A DNA stretch of 64,000 nt from positions 84,914,501-84,978,500 of the forward strand of contig CM074858.1 of NCBI GenBank assembly GCA_037501455.1, in the 5' to 3' direction. Below, in pieces: positions 1 to 10,846 of the stretch. The DNA comes from Lantana camara (Eukaryota > Streptophyta > Magnoliopsida > Lamiales > Verbenaceae). The notes below the pieces were generated by a model that worked only from the letters and a program-made list of their open reading frames with translations, had not been told where the DNA came from and made no database searches. Each line of letters begins with the position of its first letter. The first letter of the stretch is position 1. A program made the translations under genes and the position numbers.

Positions 1-83
1 CATGAGAAACCGAGAACAAAATGAGGAAGTTTCATCTAGAGCTGTTTCTACCTAAGCAATAATTCTAGGGACCAGATTCTATT

Positions 84-95
84 AAGGGGGGAGGT
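84..95 (+). other. Polypurine tract of the gypsy element
   Basis: The run AAGGGGGGAGGT directly precedes the TG of the LTR at 96. A purine tract here primes plus-strand DNA synthesis in LTR retrotransposons, and its position fixes the start of the 3' LTR. Confidence 0.8.
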
Positions 96-642
96 TGTGA
101 CGCCCCGTGTTCTCGTCTCCCAGGTACACACGCCACGCGTGTGGTTTTCCGAGAGTTGGGATTATTTATTTATTTTATTCACCCCTTTATTATGCAAATT
201 GTAAGATTAATTACTTAACTAATTGCAATTGAACTTATTTGCAATAATATAAATAAGTGATTTATTTGTAACTTGCATATATCATTGGATTAACTTCATA
301 ATTCCCTAACTTATATATATATATGCATATACATTTGATCTCTTCATTTAATAATTGCACATATACCCCCTACATGCATTCATCTCTAATATATAAATAA
401 CATAATTACAAGGACTTAAATGCAATTAAGCATATATACATACATAACTTACATCATACAAACATATGTACATTATACATTACATTCATCTCTCATATCA
501 TGTACATTAAAATAAGAACACACACTTCTTCACACACACTTTTGTTGGATCGAGTTAGAGAAGGAGAAGAGGGGAAGCCAAGACATCTTCATCTTCATCT
601 TCATCATCTCATTCCTTTATTTTCTCCATTTCTTCCAAGGTT

Positions 643-644
<2 letters not shown>

Positions 645-722
<78 letters not shown>
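645..722. repeat. Compound microsatellite (TC)n(TA)n(TG)n
   Basis: About 18 TC units (645-680) run into about 11 TA units (683-704) and then about 9 TG units (705-722). It lies inside the gypsy LTR. A short reading frame crossing it is only translated simple sequence. Confidence 0.95.
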
Positions 723-723
<1 letters not shown>

Positions 724-1095
724 ATGTATTTGAATGCGAACTTATAGTTAGGGCTTTAATGAGTTTAGTTTGGATTCTTGCTTCTAAGTGTGTATATGCA
801 TAAATAAATGTTCATTTATGGATTTATGAATTTCTTGCTTGGATTCTTGTTGGTTAGTTGAAGCATGAATATGTGTAATAAATGAGGGTTTGAATGAATT
901 GTTTTGATTGATCTAAGCATGTAAATGTGTATTATTTGTTACCTAATTGAAGTATAATGTGTATATTATTGTTATGCATGTGTTTACAATGTTTTCTTGC
1001 CAAGAAATGCCTTGAAGTTGCCCTTTTCTCCTTCCCCTTCTTTTTCCTCACGAAACAAGGCACTTTTCCGCTCTGTTTTATCGAGCAAGATGATA

Positions 1096-1302
1096 CGACA
1101 TGGTTGTGTCGTCCTATACCTTAAAATGGACATGGCTGTGTTGTAGGTTTGATTTTTGGAAAAAATTCGGATATAGCCGTGTCCAAATACAAAGCAAACT
1201 TGACACGGCTATGTTAATCTTTCGGACTTGGATTTCTGTTTTTTTTTAAATCAGACACGGTTGTGTCCAAACCCTTTGAAAATATGACACAGCCATGTCA
1301 CA
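1096..1302. repeat. Decayed array of ACACGGCCGTGT-like palindromes in the plus-strand LTR
   Basis: Six degenerate copies of a palindrome with core ACACGGCCGTGT occur near 1096, 1128, 1165, 1201, 1253 and 1284 (for example GACATGGCTGTG and GACACGGTTGTGTC). Most differences from the palindrome are C/T or G/A. The solo LTR at 2175-5120 has a better preserved array of the same motif. Confidence 0.75.
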
Positions 1303-2174
1303 TGAGATGGCAGCTTTAGAGTGTTTCTTTCGTTGCTTCCTGTTATTTTTCCCCCCCCATTTATGATTTATATGCAACACGAACATTTTCATAAATTAGT
1401 ATCATCATCATCTCATATCATCTATCTCATGAACATGTCGTTCATCGAATAATTGGTCCATGGAGTCGAGTCTTACGTTAGTATTTCTTTTCTTGTACAG
1501 AGGTCGGTCCAGGATTCGGAGAGTAGGATCCTTATCTCTTATTCCTTCTTTTACTTAAGGTGAGGTTTTCTTTACGTATTTAAAAGCCTGTATTATCCCA
1601 ATGTGATCATTTCGGCCAAAACTTATATTATACATATAGTTTTTCCAAATGCAAAATGTTTTATAAAGGAACCCTTCCTTTAAGTGAAAACCTACCGACC
1701 GTACTATTTTGGCGAGATATTGTACTGTACTGATTGGGGCCCAAGGGGAAACGTGGGATTGGCGACCGGAACGGCATCGGACCATCGGAAAGAACCTCTA
1801 CACCTAGTACCCATTGGGAATATATTCGTGCGACCTAGGAGATGGGAAGGCAAGATATTCCTGAGCCGGTGGTATATCCATCGAAGGAGCAGGTAGGAGC
1901 CTTGAGCCCCCGTCTCACATTGTACTGAGGTAGCTCGGGCCTTGCAAACCCGACCACCGAACCATGGAAGGAGGATGGATACTGAATTACTGGATGACTG
2001 ATTGATTGAATACTGAACTTGCATGACCACCTTACACTTGAATTAATTACTGTACACTGTCGGAGTTTGGATGGAGATTTCACCCCCTCGTCGCCTCACT
2101 TATTGCCTAATGAGTTATTGTAATTAAATTGATGCTTGTAATACTGAGTATTGTCCCTTTTCTCAGACTATCCA

Positions 2175-5120
2175 TGTAGCACCCGAGCGCAAGGCACTAC
2201 ATCCCCCGCACCATGACCCGGCCCGTATATGAAATGGATTTCCATACACGTACCAAATCATAGCGAACGGGGACTCACACACTGCTAAGCCAGGCGGGAC
2301 TAGTCTATCACTTAAACCCCAATAACCACAACACTCAGAGTAGCAGAGTAACATAAAAGCGGAAGCAATAAATCATATATCATAGATTGAGCTATATGCT
2401 CTAGGTACCAACAGTTATTCCATATATTGAGCTCTATGCTCTATGTACCAACAATTAAATTCATGGGAGTTAAATCCCAATACAATTACGCTCCAAGTTA
2501 TAAATAACATTCTCATGCCATCACGGCCCGAAACAACATTCATATACAATAACCAAAAGTACGAGTATGCAAGTGTAATGCCAAAATATAAGAGCTAGAG
2601 ACGAATGCAAGACCTAGGACTCGTATTCCCGCCTAGCTCCCTCAACACCTGCACAAAATAACTGAAAATCAAACGGGTTCAATCCAAAAGGGACTGGTGG
2701 GTATAAAACAGGGCATAAATAGTATATATAACGATAATTAAACAATCACATGCAAGCTATAATCCCAAGTGAGGTTTTAAAGAATTTCCCCAAGTGGGTG
2801 AATAACAATCATCAAAAGGGATTATAACGAATCATTAACATTAGGTCATTTTTTGCCCGACGAGTGGGCGTGCATTATCTCCAACCAACTCCTTGTGTAA
2901 ATCATTTAAACATTCATTCATTCATTCTGTTCATGCAATCATTCTTTTGTGCACATTCATTAACATTTACACCTTTTTCCTCCGGTTTGGTGACAGGTTT
3001 GCAAGACCCGACCACCCATTCATTGACCAAAAGGGGAACATGACTCCCCAGATGGCGCTCAGCGTCCATTCCTCGCTAACTCCTAACGAGGTCCGGTTAC
3101 GCCGTTAATTGGTGGAACTAATGTGAGGGATCACCGTCAGCCCATGCCTCCCCGGATAGCCACTCACACTAAGTCCCTGGGCCCCATTCGTGCATAACAT
3201 TCATTCTTTCTTTTCTCGCCAAAACATTTGGTAGGATTTATAAAATAAGGGTTTTACGTTGCAAACATTTACTCTTTGAAAATGACTATATATATATATA
3301 TACATTTTTGGTCGAAAACTTTTCACATTAAAGGTATTTATAGGGTCATATAGCTAAGTAGAAGAGAAACCCACCTCGAACGGCAAAAGAAGGACACACG
3401 AGTCTCACTGACCGGCCTCGTCTCCAAAGGAATCAAAATATGTGCAAGACAGGTGAAGTGAGACTCAAATGACCAAATAAGATGCTCGGCAATGCCATGG
3501 TTATGATATGAACGCATAAAATAAATATAATGGACATGTTCATGTGCACTATTAATGTCAGAAGGCATATAACCGTTCATAACTTTCATTCTTGCATTCT
3601 TGCATTTATATAACAATCATAACATAGCTAAGTTAGAGTCACGTTCAATATAATCCACAGATACGAGCCACGCATGCAATTCAAGCAAGAAAAGAGACTT
3701 CTCAAGGCTGCCATTTCAAATGACACGGCCGTGTTGAGTTTCAAAAGGAAATGGACATGGCCGTGTCCGAGGTTTAAAATCAAAAAAATTCAAAGTCGAG
3801 GGCTTGACACGGCCGTGTTGAGTTTTCAAAGGGTTTGGACACGGCCGTGTCCGAGATTAAAATCAGAAAAATTCAAAGTCGAGAGCCCAACACGGCCGTG
3901 TCCATTTTCAGTCCAAAGCTGACACGGCCGTGTCAGCTCATCGTTTTGAAAGAGATAACAGAGCATCAGCTCTGTTACGCGAGGGAAAAGCTTTGAAGAA
4001 CAGGGCAGCCACCAAGAAGCTCTCCAACAACACTTAGACATGCTTTCAAGTCACAAAACTCATGCAAATTATGAAATTCATTCATATGGATATCAATTCA
4101 AGCTCAAAGTTGGCAAAAGATCAATCAATATCTAACTTTCAATCATGGAAACTTCAAGCTTCATCAATGGCATAACATGCTCTAATCATCAAACCTTTAA
4201 TTTAAACATGTAAGAATGATAGAAAGCTTACAAGAATCATTTATCAAGCATCAAATCTTAACTCAAACCATGAAAACCAATGATCAAACCAAACCCTCAA
4301 TTCATTCTCATATATTCAAACACATGAATCCTCAACTTCTATCATGCCTCAATTAGATGAAAATGTAGAGGAGGAGATGGAGGTTATAAATCACCAATTA
4401 CCTTGAAAGAAGATGGATGATGGATTAAGCTTGAGCTCAAAGCTTGGTTGATCAAAAATGGAGGGTTTCTTGGCTTCTCTTCCTTGCTCTTGCCTTGGCT
4501 GATTGATCGATCAAAAATGGGTAGGAAAGGGATAGGAATGCTGATATCTAGTAGAGAAATGGGTAGGATACGGGTTGGTCCAAGTCCGGTTCATTTAAGA
4601 AAAGGTTCAAACAAGTTATAAAGTCGAGGTTATGAAACGGTTCAGTGTCGAAGCTCCAAATGATGTCGAAAGGATACGAGGTCAAGTTCAAAGGATAGGT
4701 AACGTTGAAACAAGTTCAACGCCGGTTACGGATCTCGATTTCGAGGTCCGGAGCTCAAGATATCGCGAAAACCGTTCAGGGTTACCTATTGTACAAATAG
4801 GTCCCTCAACTTTCAAAAAGTGGCAATTAAGCGCAAACTCAATTTCCAATTGAGTCCAAAACATTCAAATACATTACAATCAAGCCCACGGATTACACGG
4901 AACACGTAATTTCATTCAAGTAATACCACATTCACGAAATTCACATTTTCACAAATCCGATCACATATTCATAGCTCATATAGACAATCATATGAAATTT
5001 TAAACAAATAAATCAAATTATAAACAAATTCAATTAACAATTCAAGATATAAAATCATATAATTAAATATAAATGCGCACGTAACACTTACCTGAACGTG
5101 TGAAAACTCGGGGCGTCACA
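2175..5120 (-). mobile_element. Solo LTR, Tekay/Del-like gypsy family, minus orientation
   Basis: The unit begins TGTAGCACCC and ends GGGGCGTCACA on the plus strand, i.e. TGTGACGCCCC...GGGTGCTACA when read on the minus strand, the same termini as the LTR it interrupts. It is flanked by a perfect 5-bp target duplication ATCCA at 2170-2174 and 5121-5125. No internal region is present, so it is a solo LTR left by LTR-LTR recombination (2946 bp). Short open frames in it are not supported as genes. Confidence 0.93.
3721..3936. repeat. Array of ACACGGCCGTGT palindromes inside the solo LTR
   Basis: Six near-perfect palindromes (GACACGGCCGTGT and variants) lie near 3722, 3754, 3805, 3838, 3888 and 3921. 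The steps alternate between about 33 and 50 bp, giving a higher-order period of about 83 bp that also includes the spacer AAAATTCAAAGTCGAG. It is the same motif as the decayed array near 1096-1302. Confidence 0.9.
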
Positions 5121-6059
5121 ATCCACTTGGATTATTTTTAAAACTGTACTTGGGATTACAAGTTGCATGTTATGTGAATTATATATGTAAACCCCTCACT
5201 TAGTCTTCAAAGACTAACACCCTCCTCACTTTCAGCTTTTACAAGTTCTTGTTAGGCGGGGAAATAGAGTTTGTCGGGTCTTTATTTTGTAGCCTAGCTT
5301 GAGCATATCATGTTGTTGCATACATACTTCTATTTTTGGACTATATGTTATCTACTTTTGGAGTTGGGATGGATTGTAGGCCGTGACGCCATACTTGTAT
5401 TTCTTGCTCGATGTCTATGGTTATTTGTACTGCTTCTGCTTTTCATTTGCATTGTCCTTTACTTGATTGTTGGTTCAAGGGTTAGCCCCGCTTAGCTACA
5501 GTTCTTTTATCTGTCACCCGTTCGCCACTTGTTTAGTTCATGTATGGATTTTTTTTTCATATGTGGATTGGACACTTGGTGCGGGGGATGTAGTGCCTAT
5601 TCGACCCGGGTGCTACAGAAAATATATCAAAACTTATCATATATTTATCAATTAATATCATAAGATAAGATTAGAGACAAAAGAAATTATTTAAAACGTC
5701 AAACGAATGCAAAGAATACACATATACATCATACGGTAGCACTTAAGTCATTCAAGTTCGTAGCTCGTATAAATCATATCAAATTAATCCATAAACTTAA
5801 TACAAGAAATTTAACACATAATATTACATGTTAATAACACTTAAGAGTCATAAACGAGGTGAAAAAATAACAAAATAAATGACCGAGAAAAACAATTCAC
5901 ACGTATACATGCAAAGAAAGGGGTGCCACGGGGGTTACACCCTTTTAGTTCAAAGGGTGTAACCCCCAAGGGATAGGGCAGACCCTAAACCTCAAAAATG
6001 CATTGCAAGGCCACGGGAGTGGCATGAAATTACTCACCCCCGTGGCTCAGGTCAGATGT

Positions 6060-9000
6060 TGTAGCGCCCGGCGCGTGACACAACACGCCCCGCACCAAGA
6101 CCCGACCCGTATATGAAATGGAGAATCCATACACACGCCAAACCAAGGCGAACGGGGACACAACTCACTCGTTAGGCTAGGCGGGACTAACCCTTAAACC
6201 ATTCAATCTAAAACTCTAAACAAAACCAGAGTAAAGCAACAAAAGCGAAAGTTATCATACATTCATTATCGATCACAGTGAGCCACAGGCTCTACATACA
6301 AAATAATATAAGATTCGAGTATCAATAGCCTTCCCGGCCTTAATCATACAAAATGCGCCACAGCGTTCATAACATAAGATACAATGAGCAAATATGAGTG
6401 TATGTATAAAGTAAAGTGCTAGACACAAATACATGACTCAAAAGACTTGAATTCCCGCCTAGCACTCCCAAAACCTGCAGAAACAACTGAAAACAACACG
6501 AGTTCAGTCTAAAGGAGACTAGTGGGTATAAAACGGAGCGTACTATAATAATACCATAGAATTTAAACATATACATGCAAGCTATAATCCCAAACGAGGT
6601 TTTAGAACACTTCCCAAGTGGGCAAAACTAAAGAAATCATCGAAAGGGATTATAACAATCATATTCATTTATTAGGTATTCGTGAGCCCGGCGAGAGTGC
6701 TAAGTCTCCAACCTACACCTTGTTTAATCATAATCGTTATTCATTCGTTATCACACACATAATCTTCTGTAGACTTAAATTTCGATCATTCATAATCGTT
6801 CATATACACCTTTTTCCTCGGGTGGTGGGCGGGTTTGCAAGGCCCGGCCACCCATTCATTACGGTCAGTGGGGTACAAGAATCCCCAAAGGCCTCAGCTC
6901 CCATTCCCCGCTAATCTCCTAACAAGGGCCGGTATCACCGTAGTTTGGTTGGGACTAACACATAGGATCATCGTCGGCCCTTGCCTTCCCGGATAGCCAT
7001 ATGTACCACGTCCCAAGGCCCGTGCATTCATTCAGGTTCTCACCAAAACATAGGGTAGGGTTTCATAAAGAAAAGGGTAGGGTCGCTTAACTAATAGAAA
7101 AGAAACCCACCTTATAAAATCAAAAGAGAGGCACAAGAGTCTCAAGGCTCGCCCTCGTCCCTGACCGGACCTAAATCCGTGCAAAAGAAGGAGTGTGAGA
7201 CTCAAAATGACCATATAGGACGCACGGCATGCTATGCACATGATATGAAATGCATAAGAGGTAAAGTGATGTCTTGAAGTCAAGAAATCAAGTAATTCAC
7301 TCCATAGGTTCAAGTACATACAATACGTGAAGGTTCCATATTCATACGTGCCATATCCTCCATGATTCATATCAAAATAAGTCATAAGTTCCACATAATA
7401 TTCACAACACATATTACAATGTGTATACAATGCATATGAGTCGTAAAAGAAGATAGGAGTTTTCACGTGAGATCAAGAAAATGAACAATGTTGCATACAT
7501 GCACATTTAGGGCACGTTTTGATCATATTACCTCATAACTCGTAAAATACTTGATAAAATCACACTAAATTTCATATGGAAGGTCTTAACATGCGATATA
7601 ATGATTTAACATATTTTTACAAATTTTTACACGAAGGAAGAAAGCGAGAAAACATAGAACAAACACGAAAAACGCATGAAAAATGGGGGGGAGGTCCCGG
7701 CCGTGACTGCTTTCCTTCATGAAATGGTCACGCCCCCGACCAAAAACCTGAGACCAAGGCAAATTAGGGTCGCGAACTCTACTCAGAATGAGCTAAAAAT
7801 GGTGGAGGCCGCGACCAATACGCAGCTAAGCAAGAAATAGGGTCGCGGCCGCGACCAAGATTTTTCTTGGTACGATCGCGGTCGCGACCTGCATGAAACC
7901 AGCAGCAGTTCGCAGCAAAAACAGGGGAGGACAACACAAAGCATCAACCAACACTTATCTAACATGTTAGAGAAATAAAAGGCAACAAATATACAACAAT
8001 AAACCTCTCATTTCATGCTTAAAGTCGGAGCAACAAGTTCACACATGATCAAGAAAGAAAAGAGTTCAAGTTCATCCATTTCTCCAATATTCATTAATGG
8101 AATCATTAATTATCCCCAACCACCAACCAAAATTAGTTCAAACACTAACTTAGGGATGTCTTAAGATCAAATTTCATGCATCAAACTCAAAGGAAACACA
8201 AGAATTCATCCATAATTCCAAGCATTGCTCAAACCCTTACTATTCATCAAATTCATCATAACGTGCTCATTTCTCCATGGAATTCAGCAAATACGGTGTC
8301 CAATTAAAGATGAGAGGATGGAGAGAACAATCACAAAGTTACCTTTCGAATTTGGAGTGATTTGGTGAGGTATTGAGCTCAAAAGGATGAAAGTGAATAG
8401 TATTTTTCTTGCTCTCAAAGTGGGTCTCAGTTTGCTACTGCTTCTTGCCTTAATTCGGTGTATGAAATAGAATGTGATGTATAATAGCTGATTAAGGGTT
8501 AAGTGAGGGTCATGTGGTCCAAACCTTGCTCAATTTGGTCAAGTATAGCTTAAGATATGATTAAAATAGTGAGAGGTGGTCATTGAGACGGAAAAAGTAA
8601 GTTTCGGGTGAAATTCGGGGGTCCAAACAATTTTAGAAAAATATGAGACTTATCCCATTGAATTTGAATCGTCGATCCAAGTTCAACGAAAGTGACAAAA
8701 CTCGATTTCGAGTTCCCGAGCTCAAGATATACCGCCCGGAATCGAAGGTGCGCTAAATGCCCTTTAGCCCCCCGTTTCGGTCCCGTTCCCAAAATAAAAT
8801 TCAGAACCATAACAAATGAGTCCAAAAACATGAAACAAGCACATAAACATGTTCATAACACATAAATCTCCAACATACTAAGTTTTCACAGAATTTCGAA
8901 ATCAAATCAGATAGAAACGACACGCGATCATCTCACGTAAGTGCACAACATACAAGAATTAAAATAAAATTCATATTCAATTATTCAAACAATTACATAA

Positions 9001-9110
9001 TAACAATTAATAATAAAATTAAATATATAAAACACTTAAAAACAATTAATTCGCGAAAATTGGTAAACACATACGTCATACCTGTACGGTCAAAATTTTG
9101 GGGTGTCACA
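6060..9110 (-). mobile_element. Solo LTR, gypsy, minus orientation (3051 bp)
   Basis: It starts TGTAGCGCCC and ends GGGGTGTCACA. The flanking pentamers are GATGT (6055-6059) and GATGC (9111-9115), a target duplication with one mismatch; the uninterrupted paralogue near 17130 reads GATGC, so the left copy has mutated C to T. It has the same general layout as the solo LTR at 2175-5120 (gypsy type), but its palindromic motif differs (GGTCGCGGCCGCGACC). No coding sequence is supported inside it. Confidence 0.88.
7692..7890. repeat. GC-rich palindrome cluster GGTCGCGGCCGCGACC
   Basis: A perfect 16-bp palindrome GGTCGCGGCCGCGACC lies at 7841-7856. Degenerate copies occur near 7693, 7727, 7770, 7808 and 7873. 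The cluster sits in a position within this LTR that corresponds roughly to the ACACGGCCGTGT arrays of the related LTRs. Confidence 0.8.
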
Positions 9111-10079
9111 GATGCATTGCCCCCTAAGAGAAACTACATTGTCACGGGGGTGACAATACATCAAGAGAAAAGCTTACACGGGGGTGAACCCGTGCAGCTG
9201 CTTGCTTCCCACCAAAACGCAATGATCTTTCCCTGTTCATCTTCTCTATAGTAGCAACATAAGCAGGGCAACAGGGCAACAATCATAGCAGCACAAAAAG
9301 CAAGGGAAAACAGGTAAGAAATGGATACAAAACAGCCACAAATCATCACAAGGTAACCGGCAATCAGGAAGGCAACGTATGGAGTGAAAAATGATCCACT
9401 ATTTCCATGTTTTCTTATAAGAAAAACTTAAGTGTATTAATGGAAAATCCTTACACAACCAACTACCATCAAATAGGGACATATAAATGAAATAAATGAG
9501 CTACAAGGATCATCATATAAGTTTTAGATTTCAAAAAGACACAAGAATGAACAAGTTATGTATATTTTGACATTTGCCCTAGCTATTCATCATCTCCTCC
9601 ATCTACCATGCATTCTTAGGTTAAAACATAAAAATTATGGATGAAAATATGCATAAGATCATGGAGAACAAGAATTTTGACTTACCTTTCAAGTTGGAGA
9701 AGAGAATTAGGTCTTATGAGCTCAAATGGTTGAATATGGTGAGTGTGTTCTTGTTTGCCTTCCTTCCTTGCTTTTTGGCTTGTCTTCGACAAATGTGAGG
9801 ATAGAATGAGGGAAAAGAGAATGTAAGTTTGTGTCTTGGTCCAAGAATGAGGCTTGAAATGGGTGCTTCCATCTCGGTGTAACTCAATCAAGCCAACAAA
9901 GAGAACTCGACCCTCAGGCTCACCGGACCTTACTCCTCACCGAACTTCCTCAAGAGGAGAGCTTACCACACAATCATGCGCAAGTAGTTAGACATGCAAA
10001 GAAATAAAACAACAACAACAACAAGATTCCTAGAAAATAAAAGTGTAAATGGCATCGGGATGGACCAATGCATGAAATG

Positions 10080-10841
10080 TTAGGCTATGTATGTTATTGT
10101 ACCTTTCACCATGGTGTTTTGATCAACCTCGGACGCTATCTCTTCTCCACCTAAAGCATACGCCCGAGCCTGAATCGCGGGTCTTTGATTCCCTACCGGC
10201 ACATAACACAGCCTCTTGTGCGGACATCGATCCAACATATACTCCGGTGACCCACATCCGTAGCACCTCTTAAGACGTTTCCAACAATTCTCCAGCAAAT
10301 GGTTAGTGCCTCGGTAATGCTCACACTCGGGTCCCTTGATAGCCAAAGGTTGTTTGTTTTGAGGGTTAGGAGGGGGAAAAGCTTGGGGTGCCAACCTCTT
10401 TCCAAGAGTTGATTGTGAACCCGAACTAGAACGTTGGCCAGATTGCGATACCTTCCTTCTAGCGACAACCCTCTCTTCCACTTTAAACGCCTTTTCATCA
10501 TCTTAGGCAACGTGCTTGTATTTGTCGCCTCCAAGGCATCCTTCATATCTTTCCGAAGCCCTCGCAAGAATTGAAGAGCCTTGTGTCGATCATCAATAGC
10601 AATGTTCGGTGTATAGCGGGAAATCCATTCAAAGTCATCGATGTATTTGGTCACAGTCTTCCCACCTTGCCTGATATCCATGAATTCCCTCAAGCGACGG
10701 TCACGTGCAGAGATAGGGATTTATTTTTTCTTGAACTCTCTTGTAAACAAGTCTCAATTTACCTCCTCTTCGGTGGCATCCGTCCTTGCCCTAATGCTCA
10801 TCCACCAACTATAAGCTTAGTCTTGTATCATAGCCAATGTG
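10080..10841 (-). pseudogene. gypsy gag remnant, C-terminal half with zinc knuckle
   Basis: Two overlapping minus-strand frames (10693-10193 and 10481-10080) together carry a retrotransposon gag signature (KYIDDFEWISRYTP, ALQFLRGLRKDMKDAL) followed by a zinc knuckle, CYGCGSPEYMLDRCPH. The change of frame near 10480 shows a frameshift. In the knuckle the expected CX2CX4HX4C has Y where H belongs, so zinc binding would be lost. The upstream part continues beyond the solo LTR at 10847-12886. No protease or reverse transcriptase follows. It is a dead gag fragment of the old minus-strand element. Confidence 0.8.
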
Positions 10842-10846
10842 CACCT

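Larger units (their letters stand above)
1..5617 (+). mobile_element. 3' end of a Tekay/Del-like Ty3/gypsy element (internal tail plus 3' LTR)
   Basis: Bases 1-83 are the tail of an internal region, followed by a purine tract (84-95) and an LTR that opens TGTGACGCCCC at 96 and closes GGGTGCTACA at 5617. The LTR is split by a solo LTR of the same family in the opposite orientation (2175-5120). Without that insert and one target duplication it would be about 2.57 kb. The rest of the element lies before the window. The assignment to the Tekay/Del chromovirus group rests on the LTR termini, LTR length and PPT form; no integrase or chromodomain is visible here. Immediately after 5617 the sequence continues as an older minus-strand LTR, so this element probably inserted into that LTR. 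Confidence 0.75.
5618..9890 (-). repeat. Partial 3' LTR of the minus-strand gypsy element (split)
   Basis: Bases 5618-6059 and 9116-~9790 are collinear with ~16690-17150 and ~17130-17800, with scattered substitutions. The terminal portion that should start TGTAGC is missing because the plus-strand element abuts at 5617. A solo LTR (6060-9110) interrupts it. The stretch contains a perfect 13-bp hairpin (5930-5942 with 5956-5968) and the palindrome ATTGTCAC...GTGACAAT near 9138-9156. The boundary towards gag at about 9890 was not resolved. Confidence 0.7.

Noticed and set aside
500..733. Open frame of 77 codons with SLSLSLSR and YIYIYI runs
   Set aside because: It is a translated compound microsatellite inside a gypsy LTR.
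7032..7466. 144-codon minus-strand frame
   Set aside because: Within a solo LTR, no domain, composition of untranslated sequence.
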